DNA of 13,068 nt. Origin: Bacteroidales bacterium (GTDB taxonomy: Bacteria; Bacteroidota; Bacteroidia; Bacteroidales; ML635J-15). Below are positions 1-6,861 of the stretch, piece after piece (position 1 is the stretch's first letter; each line of letters begins with the position of its first letter). The notes beneath the pieces were generated by a model that was not told the DNA's origin, ran no database searches, and was given only the letters and a program-made list of their open reading frames with translations. The position numbers and the translations under genes are program-made. The stretch lies in the NCBI GenBank assembly GCA_028696755.1, contig JAQVGK010000033.1, positions 1 to 13,068 of the forward strand, given 5' to 3'.

Positions 1-1
1 A

Positions 2-457
2 AGCTATGTTTTTCAAGAATTAGATACTTGCAAAATTGAAAGCGAAATTCTAATTCATAATAACGCAAAGCCAGAAAGCAAAGAACAAGAAATTGAAACA
101 AATAATACCAGCACACCTATTTCAACAAATACCGATTTGATCATTAAAATAGATGCATTAGAGAATGATTTAATGGAAATGCAGAATTACAGCTTTACCG
201 ATTGCTCACAAACTGAATCCAAGATTATTCTATTGACCGAAGATTTCTTTTATATCGTTGAGAAAATTGATACTAATGACAGCATTTGCATTTCGATGTT
301 TAACAGATTAGATTCGTTCGCCGAACTGCTAGAACCAAGCTTAATCGAAGCAGAAGAATCGTGTCCCGACCTTTATAACGAATACATGGAAATTATAGAT
401 GATTACAACGATATGTATGCCAACAAACTTGGACTGATTTTTAGTAGTAATCAGTAA
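2..457 (+). CDS. 3' end of an unrecognised acidic protein (partial)
   Basis: The frame is open from base 2 to a TAA at 455-457, giving 151 visible residues, with no start codon of its own that must be used; a TTG at 137 is the only in-frame candidate before several internal ATGs. The gene therefore most likely begins to the left of the window. The visible part has a polar linker rich in Asn, Thr, Ser and Glu (about residues 20-45), then a mostly helical-looking, strongly acidic region with many Asp and Glu and paired Glu-Glu or Asp-Asp, ending in FSSNQ. No signal peptide, membrane segment or catalytic motif can be seen in this part. I do not recognise the family. No clear terminator follows; the next 57 bases lead into a repeat element. 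It is real coding sequence rather than a chance frame, judged by length and composition, but its function is unknown. Confidence 0.6.
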   Translation, partial: SYVFQELDTCKIESEILIHNNAKPESKEQEIETNNTSTPISTNTDLIIKIDALENDLMEMQNYSFTDCSQTESKIILLTEDFFYIVEKIDTNDSICISMFNRLDSFAELLEPSLIEAEESCPDLYNEYMEIIDDYNDMYANKLGLIFSSNQ

Positions 458-514
458 TTCCAACTGGGCAAATCAAAAAACATTTCATTTGAACATGCTT
501 TGATATTAATAAAT

Positions 515-813
515 CAATGTCGTTTAGATAAATTCACCACGACATAGTTTTAAGTGATTATATAAATCCCATGTAAAATTGTTAATGTCCTCTGGACAAA
601 GAAGTAGTTATAGTTGTTGATTGATTTTTACTGAAGTTGAAGCCCTAAAGGGCTAGTAAAAGATTTCATGCAAGAATTGTCACTATGACTTACAAACTAA
701 ACTTTCTTATTCGCGTTTTTGTCCAGCGGACATAAACGTCAGTAAAAAGCCAAATCAATAGCACTTATTGTCCAGTGGACATATACATAGAACTACTAAA
801 CTAAATGACATTG
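515..813. repeat. MITE-like element, copy 1 (terminal inverted repeats)
   Basis: The ends are CAATGTCGTTTAG (515-527) and CTAAATGACATTG (801-813), inverted repeats matching at 12 of 13 positions. The interior carries three TGTCC-N3-GGACA palindromes (586-598, 720-732, 769-781) and one AGCCC-TAAA-GGGCT palindrome (641-654). It has no plausible coding frame. A second copy with the same ends and the same internal order of motifs lies at 10494-10705. The extra length here comes from an additional internal block near 733-781 that repeats a TGTCC palindrome. TTAATAA occurs just outside both ends (506-512 and 815-821) and could be a remnant target duplication, but the fit is imperfect. It is non-autonomous: no transposase is encoded. 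The mobilising family is not identified. Confidence 0.75.
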
Positions 814-906
814 TTTAATAACCGACGTTTATAATCTCGATAAAAGAAAACTATGCGCTACCCAACATCATTTCACAACTTTCTTTTTAATAACAACATA
901 TTTTTT

Positions 907-914
907 TAATTTTG
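907..914 (+). promoter_or_regulatory. Candidate -7 box of the pheT promoter
   Basis: TAATTTTG matches the Bacteroidota -7 consensus TAnnTTTG and sits 19 bases before the pheT ATG, which would give a very short leader. No good -33 TTTG is visible at the expected distance, so the call rests on one box. The region between this and the ATG is A/T-rich with no Shine-Dalgarno. Confidence 0.45.
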
Positions 915-933
915 CGTCTTAAATTTTTTACAA

Positions 934-3360
934 ATGAATATTTCATATAATTGGCTAAAGGATTATATCAATTTAAGTGATGCACCAGAACAGATTGCAG
1001 CAGATTTAACAAGCATAGGCCTCGAAGTTGGCTCCATCGAGTCTTTTTCATCTATTCAAGGTGGACTTAAAGGATTTGTAACAGGCGAAGTTTTAACCTG
1101 TGCAAAACATCCTAATGCCGATAAGTTAAGCATTACAACAGTTAATGTTGGCGGTCCCGAGATTCTCAATATTGTATGTGGAGCTCCAAATGTAACTGCC
1201 GGACAAAAAGTTGTTGTTGCAACTGTAGGTACCACCATTTATACTGCCGACGGTTCATTCGAAATTAAAAAAGCTAAAATTCGCGGCGAAGACTCTGCCG
1301 GAATGATTTGTGCTGAAGACGAAATGGGACTAGGATCTTCTCATGCTGGAATTATGGTTCTTCCACAAGATACACCTATTGGAATGCCAGCAGCTGAGTA
1401 TTTTAAGATAGAAAATGATTTTGTTCTCGAAGTTGATCTTACACCCAATAGAATCGATGCTGCAAGTCATATTGGTGTTGCCCGCGACCTTGCTGCATAC
1501 AAAAATCTAAATTACTCTAAACCAGATTTGTCGTCATTTGCCGTAAAAAAGAACTCATACAAAATCGAGGTAGAAGTCGAGAACGTTGATGCTTGTCCGC
1601 GATATTCTGGTATTTGCCTCGATAACATCAAAGTTGGAGATTCGCCAGATTGGCTAAAAAACAGACTTAAAGCAATCGGATTAAATCCAATAAACAACAT
1701 TGTTGATGTCACTAATTTCGTTCTACACGAAACTGGACAACCACTCCATGCTTTCGACGGCGATAAAATAGCTGGCAATAAAATTATTGTAAAGCCAGTT
1801 AATGAAGGTCAAAAATTTGTCACTTTGGATAATGCAGAAAGGACTTTAAAAAGCAGCGACTTAATGATTTGCAATAGCAATTCGCCAATGTGTATTGCAG
1901 GAGTATTTGGTGGAATCGAATCTGGGATTACTGAAAACACAACTAAGATATTTCTCGAGAGTGCCTATTTTAATCCAGTTTGGGTTCGTAAAACAGCCAA
2001 AACACATAGCATTTCTACCGATTCATCATTCAGATTTGAGCGTGGTGCTGATGTTAATATGACAGTTTTTGCTGCCAAACGCGCTGCAATGTTAATCGAA
2101 ATGATTGGTGCTGGCGAAATTTCGTCTGATATAATTGATATATATCCAACAAATATCGAAAATAGAATTGTTGATTTCAGCTATGCCTCATGCTGTAGGT
2201 TAATAGGGATGGAAATACCTGCTAGCGAAATTGACAGAATCCTTGAAAAACTTGAAATAAAAATCATTGAAAGAAATGGAGATCATCTAAAATTAGAAAT
2301 ACCATCATACAGAGTTGATGTTTATCGCGAGGCAGATGTGGTTGAAGATGTTCTCAGAATTTATGGTTATAATAATATCATCATTCCTTCAAAAATTAAC
2401 TTAACCGTTGCTAATACAGAGAAACCCGATCGTGAAAAACTTGTAAATACGGTTTCAGATCTTCTTGTTGCAAATGGATTTTACGAAATTATGTGTAATT
2501 CCCAGATAAGCACAAAGTATTTTGATGAAAACGATAATACTATTGTTAGAATTTATAATCCACTTAGTAACGATTTAGGGATTATGCGCCCCTCTCCTGT
2601 TTTTGGCGGACTCGAAAGCGTTGCCTATAATACAAACCGTAAAATTTCAGACATAAAATTCTTTGAATTCGGACGTACTTATCACGCAAAAGAAAACAAT
2701 TCAAACCTATCGGATATTAGAAGATATTCCGAATCAAAGTTTCTTGCTATGTGGATTTCTGGTAAGAAAAATCCTCTAAACTGGAATCTTAAGGATAATC
2801 CAAGCGATTTCTTTAATTTAAAGTCATATATTGACCTTATTTTTGCAAAACTTGGCCTCAACATAGAAAAATATCATAATGATCTTATTTCGGATTCAGT
2901 TTTTGAGTATGGTATTAGCCACGATATTAATAATAAGGTACTTTGCCGTTATGGAAAGATATCTAATGCATTAGTAAACAAAACAGATATTTCTCAAGAT
3001 GTCTATTATGCTGAAATAAATTGGGATTTGGTTTTAGATTTGGTTAAAAATCAAAAAACTGTGTATGTTCCTGTTTCCAAATTCCCAAAAGTTAAACGCG
3101 ATTTGGCTTTATTAATTGACAAGGAAGTAAGTTACAAACAACTTAAAGAAATTGCTCTTAAAACAGAGAAAGAATACATAACTGATATTTCGCTTTTCGA
3201 CGTTTACGAAGGCAAAAACCTAGAGCCTGGTAAAGTTTCGTATGCCTTAAGTTTTACTCTCGAAGATACCGAAAAAACAATGACCGATCAGCAGATTGAT
3301 AAGATTATGAGAAAGCTAATCACTGCATTCGAAATGCATGCTGGAGCAAAAATAAGGTAA
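934..3360 (+). CDS. pheT: Phenylalanine--tRNA ligase beta subunit
   Basis: Large subunit of the cytoplasmic alpha2-beta2 phenylalanyl-tRNA synthetase (EC 6.1.1.20), which charges tRNA-Phe with phenylalanine; the catalytic alpha subunit (pheS) is not in this window. The 808 residues have the usual full-length bacterial domain order. There is an N-terminal tRNA-binding OB fold at about 40-155 with HPNADKL at 59-65. The B3/B4 editing domain spans about 210-390, with INNIVDVTNFV from 253, GQPLHAFD to 275 and SFRFERGAD to 373. The B5 domain lies near 410-480 (IPSYRVDVYREAD, EDVLRIYGYNN). A synthetase-like core follows at about 495-700. The C-terminal FDX-ACB anticodon-binding domain is at 715-808, with KFPKVKRDLAL at 717-726 and the typical GAKIR ending. 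The start is the first ATG of the frame and fits the family N-terminus. The gene stands alone, with its own promoter candidate and a terminator 25 bases downstream. Confidence 0.97.
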   Translation: MNISYNWLKDYINLSDAPEQIAADLTSIGLEVGSIESFSSIQGGLKGFVTGEVLTCAKHPNADKLSITTVNVGGPEILNIVCGAPNVTAGQKVVVATVGTTIYTADGSFEIKKAKIRGEDSAGMICAEDEMGLGSSHAGIMVLPQDTPIGMPAAEYFKIENDFVLEVDLTPNRIDAASHIGVARDLAAYKNLNYSKPDLSSFAVKKNSYKIEVEVENVDACPRYSGICLDNIKVGDSPDWLKNRLKAIGLNPINNIVDVTNFVLHETGQPLHAFDGDKIAGNKIIVKPVNEGQKFVTLDNAERTLKSSDLMICNSNSPMCIAGVFGGIESGITENTTKIFLESAYFNPVWVRKTAKTHSISTDSSFRFERGADVNMTVFAAKRAAMLIEMIGAGEISSDIIDIYPTNIENRIVDFSYASCCRLIGMEIPASEIDRILEKLEIKIIERNGDHLKLEIPSYRVDVYREADVVEDVLRIYGYNNIIIPSKINLTVANTEKPDREKLVNTVSDLLVANGFYEIMCNSQISTKYFDENDNTIVRIYNPLSNDLGIMRPSPVFGGLESVAYNTNRKISDIKFFEFGRTYHAKENNSNLSDIRRYSESKFLAMWISGKKNPLNWNLKDNPSDFFNLKSYIDLIFAKLGLNIEKYHNDLISDSVFEYGISHDINNKVLCRYGKISNALVNKTDISQDVYYAEINWDLVLDLVKNQKTVYVPVSKFPKVKRDLALLIDKEVSYKQLKEIALKTEKEYITDISLFDVYEGKNLEPGKVSYALSFTLEDTEKTMTDQQIDKIMRKLITAFEMHAGAKIR

Positions 3361-3365
3361 CTATA

Positions 3366-3415
3366 ACTAAGTTTATTGAAAACAAAAAATCAGGCGAAGA
3401 ACCTGATTTTTGTTT
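3366..3415. terminator. Terminator after pheT (left copy of a duplicated unit)
   Basis: A 10-bp stem, AAAAATCAGG (3385-3394) with CCTGATTTTT (3402-3411), closes a 7-base loop and has A- and T-runs on both sides, so it could end transcription on either strand. It lies just after the pheT stop. The surrounding 50 bases recur at 3957-4008 with three mismatches and a 2-base length difference. Confidence 0.85.
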
Positions 3416-3427
3416 CATGTTGTAATC

Positions 3428-3956
3428 ACCTGACTTCGACACTGGGACACCAAACAGAAATATATCATATTTTACATTTCAAACTTTTTTTCTTGATAAA
3501 AAAAGTTACAAAAAAATCAAGAAGAAACGATCCTTCACCCCGCTCTGTTGGAACAAAAGAACTGTAAGCAAAGCTGGATAAACCTCTTTGCAACAGTTCT
3601 ATTTATTCCACCATTCACAAGGCCGGAGCTGGCCCGGCGTTTCTTCATGGCCAACGCGCGTCGTTTCGAATACTAATTATCGCTTTATTCGCAGCTTTAA
3701 AGCTCGTAATATATTATTGCCTTATGTTTGCCTAGCTTTTTTAATTGTTTAAGCACTGTGTTTTAGCCCCTTAAATTATCGGAAAAAATTATAGATTGAA
3801 ATATATTAGCCATTTCTAATTCTGAATAAAGCCTAATTACCACACGATTGTTGATTTTACTTACAGGAACACCTATTTTGGAATTATATATTTTGTAAAA
3901 TGCTGATTATCAGGATGTTGCAATTTTTAATAAAAAAAATTGTGTCGAAGTCAGGT
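3428..3956. mobile_element. ~529-bp non-autonomous element with 15-bp perfect inverted ends
   Basis: ACCTGACTTCGACAC (3428-3442) and GTGTCGAAGTCAGGT (3942-3956) are perfect inverted complements. The interval has no credible gene. Inside are a TTCTTGAT/ATCAAGAA inverted pair (about 3490-3523), a strong hairpin at 3558-3600, and a GC-rich stretch near 3620-3665 unlike the surrounding AT-rich DNA. The part with the Lys- and Arg-coding A-rich run followed by the GC-rich block resembles, from memory, repeats scattered through other Bacteroidota genomes; that cannot be checked here. It sits between convergent pheT and the lipoprotein gene and is flanked by copies of the same terminator. No target-site duplication is obvious. 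Alternatives are a MITE, a dispersed intergenic repeat, or a structured RNA locus. Confidence 0.6.
3558..3600. other. Long hairpin inside the 3428-3956 element
   Basis: AGAACTGT (3558-3565) pairs with ACAGTTCT (3593-3600), and directly inside it GCAAAG (3568-3573) pairs with CTTTGC (3586-3591). This leaves small bulges (AA and A) and a 12-base loop. Fourteen base pairs is strong for such AT-rich DNA. No T-run follows, so it is not a simple terminator. It could be an RNA fold or part of the element's own recognition sequence. Confidence 0.55.
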
Positions 3957-4008
3957 ACTAAGTTTATTGAAAATAAAAAATCAGGCTAATAACCTGATTT
4001 TTTTGTTT
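3957..4008. terminator. Terminator for the lipoprotein gene (right copy of a duplicated unit)
   Basis: An AAAAAATCAGG stem (from 3975) pairs with CCTGATTTTTT (from 3993) around a short loop, with T-runs on both strands. On the minus strand it lies about 20 bases past the stop of the gene ending at 4028. It is nearly identical to the unit at 3366-3415. Confidence 0.85.
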
Positions 4009-4027
4009 TATAATTGGTTTAGTTTCT

Positions 4028-5047
4028 TTAAAAATAAGGATCATAATAATCATCAAAAGCATCAACAAAGCCTAAATCTTTAGTGTAAATTCCTCTTGAT
4101 AAAGAATCCAAACTAGCCCTGCTTAAAAGCTTTGAACGATAAACATTAAATCTGCTGGCAAATAGACCATACCCACCATCTAAGTTAGTATACGATGGCT
4201 TTTCCTGAACAATGCCGTTAGATGGTGAGGTTACTTCCATGTATGTTAAATATGTTTCATCGGCAGCAGCAAGGTTATAATCAATACTATTTGGCATTTT
4301 TACATATCTTTTAACTCCTTGCTCAGCTGGCGGAATTTGTGCAACCAATAGATTATAGAATGCAAGAACAGAAAATTTGCCACTAACGATTTGCGAAGTT
4401 TCCGTAGTTTTATACTCTTTAGCCTGAGGCCATGTAATTGAATAATATGTTGTATCCCCGTCTTTAACCTCTAAATAATTAAAAGTTAATGTCATCTGAA
4501 AAATCTTTGCATTATCACCATTATTATATTCATAAGGAGAATCGCCATTATAGTTTTTTAAATCAACAAAAGGCAGAGAGTTTGCTGGAGTTTTAATATA
4601 AATTCCGTCAATAAGCTTAGTTTCGCCTTTTACAATATGTTGTCCACCATTAATTGTAACTTCGATTTCGTATCTCGCATCAACATTTAGGTTCATCTTT
4701 TTTACCCAAATAGTATTCTTATCTGTAGCAAAATATCCATCCTCTTTTGGAATTGAATCAACAGCCTCGAAAGTCCAGGTGTTTGTTTTGTAACTGTTAA
4801 CATATTCGTGAACTACAACGATGACATTCTCATAAAACAGAGAGTCGCTAACCTGAGCCATTTGCGATGCTGGAACTGGACCCAGAAAACTTTTATTAAC
4901 CTTAACGTACTGATATTCACTGGATTGGTCAAGAACGCAATATACAACTGGAATGTCTTTCCATTCACCATTAACGTCAAAATCTGTGCTGCACGACACA
5001 ACAATTAGCGAAATAAAAGCGATAATTATTAAACTGATATACTTCAT
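4028..5047 (-). CDS. Secreted lipoprotein, DUF4249-like
   Basis: This is a predicted cell-envelope lipoprotein of 339 residues. The N-terminus is a lipoprotein signal peptide: Lys2, a hydrophobic stretch at 4-17, then a lipobox ending VVSC with Cys19 as the lipidation site. The mature part is rich in beta-type patterns. It begins with a segment (about residues 31-56: PVVYCVLDQ, then QYVKVNKSFLG) typical of Bacteroidota DUF4249-like lipoproteins, which are often encoded beside TonB-dependent receptors. Acidic residues rather than Lys follow Cys19 (STDFD), which in Bacteroidota may favour export to the outer membrane or surface. The C-terminus is Asp/Tyr/Phe-rich (DAFDDYYDPYF). No enzyme motif is visible and the function is unknown. 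No receptor gene is adjacent here. The start is the only ATG giving a signal peptide. The family assignment is from remembered pattern, moderately sure; the lipoprotein call is firm. Confidence 0.85.
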   Translation of the reverse strand: MKYISLIIIAFISLIVVSCSTDFDVNGEWKDIPVVYCVLDQSSEYQYVKVNKSFLGPVPASQMAQVSDSLFYENVIVVVHEYVNSYKTNTWTFEAVDSIPKEDGYFATDKNTIWVKKMNLNVDARYEIEVTINGGQHIVKGETKLIDGIYIKTPANSLPFVDLKNYNGDSPYEYNNGDNAKIFQMTLTFNYLEVKDGDTTYYSITWPQAKEYKTTETSQIVSGKFSVLAFYNLLVAQIPPAEQGVKRYVKMPNSIDYNLAAADETYLTYMEVTSPSNGIVQEKPSYTNLDGGYGLFASRFNVYRSKLLSRASLDSLSRGIYTKDLGFVDAFDDYYDPYF

Positions 5048-5052
5048 CTTAT

Positions 5053-5060
5053 TATCTTTG
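5053..5060 (+). promoter_or_regulatory. Candidate -7 box for panB-rluA
   Basis: TATCTTTG on the plus strand matches TAnnTTTG and would give a leader of roughly 45 bases before panB. No -33 box is visible, and the site lies close to the divergent gene's start, so both promoters share a 65-base gap. Confidence 0.35.
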
Positions 5061-5073
5061 CAAAAATAAACGT

Positions 5074-5081
5074 CAAAATTA
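5074..5081 (-). promoter_or_regulatory. Candidate -7 box for the lipoprotein gene
   Basis: Read on the minus strand this is TAATTTTG, matching TAnnTTTG, 26 bases before the ATG. A second match, TATTTTTG on the minus strand, lies at 5061-5068. No clear -33 TTTG is seen. This gap serves two divergent genes. Confidence 0.4.
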
Positions 5082-5112
5082 GCAATTTATTTGTCAATTA
5101 AAAAATAAAAAA

Positions 5113-5925
5113 ATGTCAGTTCACAAAGAAGTTAGAAAGGTTACAACACATGTTTTGCAGGAGATGAAACGCAATAACACAAAAATTGCGATGCTAACTG
5201 CTTATGATTATTCAATGGCAAGAATTCTCGACAGTACCGGAATTGACATTATTTTAGTGGGAGATTCGGCTTCTAATGTAATGGCGGGTTACGATTCTAC
5301 CTTACCAATCACTCTAAACGAGATGATTTATCATGCAGCATCAGTAGTTCGTGGTGTAACAAGAGCGCTTGTTGTAGTTGATCTTCCATTTGGAACCTAC
5401 CAGAGCAATTCAAAGCTTGCTTTATCGTCGGCTATCAGAATAATGAAGGAAACTGGTGCTTCTGCAGTTAAAATAGAAGGTGGAGCCGAAGTTATCGATT
5501 CTGTTACAAGAATTCTGTCGGCAGGCATCCCTGTTATGGGACATTTGGGTTTAATGCCACAAAGCATTCATAAATTTGGAACATACGTTGTTCGTGCGCG
5601 CGAAGAGGAAGAGGCATCAAAGCTTATTTCGGATGCTCACCTACTCGAAGAAGCCGGATGTTTCGCCATCGTTCTCGAGAAAATCCCTGCTCAGCTTGCT
5701 GCCCAGATTGCGTCGGAAATAAAAATTCCTGTTATCGGTATTGGCGCGGGGGCAGTTGATGGCCAGGTTCTAGTTTTGCACGACATGCTAGGCATTACAC
5801 AAGAATTCTCGCCACGTTTTTTAAGACGATATGCAAGTCTTGATAAAGTTATCAGTGAAGCAGTGGTAAATTATATCCAAGATGTGAAAAGCTGCGATTT
5901 CCCTAATGAAAACGAAAGTTATTAA
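5113..5925 (+). CDS. panB: 3-methyl-2-oxobutanoate hydroxymethyltransferase (ketopantoate synthesis)
   Basis: PanB (EC 2.1.2.11) transfers a hydroxymethyl group from methylene-tetrahydrofolate to 2-oxoisovalerate to make ketopantoate, the first committed step to pantothenate and coenzyme A, in the cytoplasm. The 270-residue length is normal. The TIM-barrel signature motifs are all present: [10 protein letters not shown] (27-36), VGDSASNVM (49-57) with the metal-binding Asp51, the DLPFGTY segment with Asp90, AVKIEGG (118-124) with Lys120 and Glu122, GHLGLMPQS (143-151), catalytic-type Glu189, and GIGAG (209-213). No key residue is missing. The ATG follows an A-rich stretch without a Shine-Dalgarno. 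It is followed after only 2 bases by the pseudouridine synthase gene, so the two are almost certainly co-transcribed. panC and panD are not in the window. Confidence 0.97.
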   Translation: MSVHKEVRKVTTHVLQEMKRNNTKIAMLTAYDYSMARILDSTGIDIILVGDSASNVMAGYDSTLPITLNEMIYHAASVVRGVTRALVVVDLPFGTYQSNSKLALSSAIRIMKETGASAVKIEGGAEVIDSVTRILSAGIPVMGHLGLMPQSIHKFGTYVVRAREEEEASKLISDAHLLEEAGCFAIVLEKIPAQLAAQIASEIKIPVIGIGAGAVDGQVLVLHDMLGITQEFSPRFLRRYASLDKVISEAVVNYIQDVKSCDFPNENESY

Positions 5926-5927
5926 AG

Positions 5928-6608
5928 ATGGATCTTATCCCCGATATAATCTACGAAGACAATCATATTATTGCTGTTAATAAAAAGGCCGGACAGATTG
6001 TGCAAGGTGATAAAACTGGAGATATGCCACTCTCCGACCTTGTAAAGAAATACATTAAAGAAAAATACAATAAACCCGGCGAAGTTTTTTTAGGTGTTCC
6101 GCATCGACTCGACCGTCCTGTAAGTGGTGTTGTGCTATTTGCGAGGACTTCAAAGGCATTAACACGATTAAACGAAATGTTTAAGTCGAAGGAAACAAGA
6201 AAGACTTATCATGCAATTGTTGCATCTCCTCCACCTGCTGACGAAGGGCGTTTAACCGGAAATATTTACAGAAACACAAAGCAGAATAAATCATACATTC
6301 TCGACAAGGCAAACGATCAGACCAAAATAGCAATTCTCGATTACAAACTTATTGCAAAATCAGAAAAATACTTTCTACTTGAAATAAACCTAATTACTGG
6401 TCGCCATCATCAGATTCGCTGTCAGTTGGCTCACATGGGTTGTCCAATTAGAGGCGACCTAAAATATGGATACCAACGCTCAAATCCAAACGGTGGAATA
6501 AATCTTCATTCTGTAAAAATAAATTTCACTCATCCTGTACAAAAATTACCTATCGAGATTTTCGCAGATTATCCAAACGAAGGAATTTGGAAGGTTTTTA
6601 ATTATTAA
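5928..6608 (+). CDS. RluA-family RNA pseudouridine synthase
   Basis: This predicted cytoplasmic enzyme isomerises specific uridines to pseudouridine in rRNA or tRNA. The 226-residue protein consists of the catalytic domain only, without an N-terminal S4 RNA-binding domain. The family motif HRLDRPVSG is at 59-67 with catalytic Asp62. It is preceded by IIYEDNHIIAVNKKAG (7-22), the usual first strand and motif I. Motif III is LITGRHHQIRCQLAHMGCPI (155-174), followed by GDLKYG. The substrate position cannot be told from sequence; RluA, RluC, RluD and TruC branches share these motifs, so no gene symbol is given. It starts 2 bases after the panB stop with an AT-rich leader, which indicates translational coupling or at least one transcript. 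The link to pantothenate synthesis is probably organisational, not functional. Confidence 0.93.
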   Translation: MDLIPDIIYEDNHIIAVNKKAGQIVQGDKTGDMPLSDLVKKYIKEKYNKPGEVFLGVPHRLDRPVSGVVLFARTSKALTRLNEMFKSKETRKTYHAIVASPPPADEGRLTGNIYRNTKQNKSYILDKANDQTKIAILDYKLIAKSEKYFLLEINLITGRHHQIRCQLAHMGCPIRGDLKYGYQRSNPNGGINLHSVKINFTHPVQKLPIEIFADYPNEGIWKVFNY

Positions 6609-6680
6609 TATTTCCCTACTAATTGTATATTTATTAAATTTTGGTCAGTTCTGTTAATCTAATTTAACGCATTTCTTGTA

Positions 6681-6688
6681 TAATTTTG
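6681..6688 (+). promoter_or_regulatory. Candidate -7 box upstream of the KamA-family gene
   Basis: TAATTTTG matches TAnnTTTG and is the only good match in the gap after the pseudouridine synthase gene. It would give a leader of more than 120 bases. No TTTG at the -33 distance is visible. Confidence 0.3.
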
Positions 6689-6861
6689 ATAAAAAAGATA
6701 GAAATTTTTACTATCATTGTTCGGTGATAAGGTTGGCGGACATGCCTTTCGAAAAAATGTGAGCTTCCTAGTTGTTTATAAATTAGCTCCAAATTATACA
6801 CGACATTTATTCATTCAAAATGGCTCCGTCACAGTTTTTAATAGTTATTAATGATATAAGA

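Noticed and set aside
3376..3567. 63-codon frame on the plus strand after pheT
   Set aside because: It starts at a TTG inside the pheT terminator, runs across the inverted end of the 529-bp element and has low-complexity Lys/Phe content; treated as non-coding repeat DNA.
6820..6861. 14-residue N-terminal extension of the KamA-family protein
   Set aside because: It does not fit the family N-terminus, which begins at the ATG at 6862; kept only as an alternative start.
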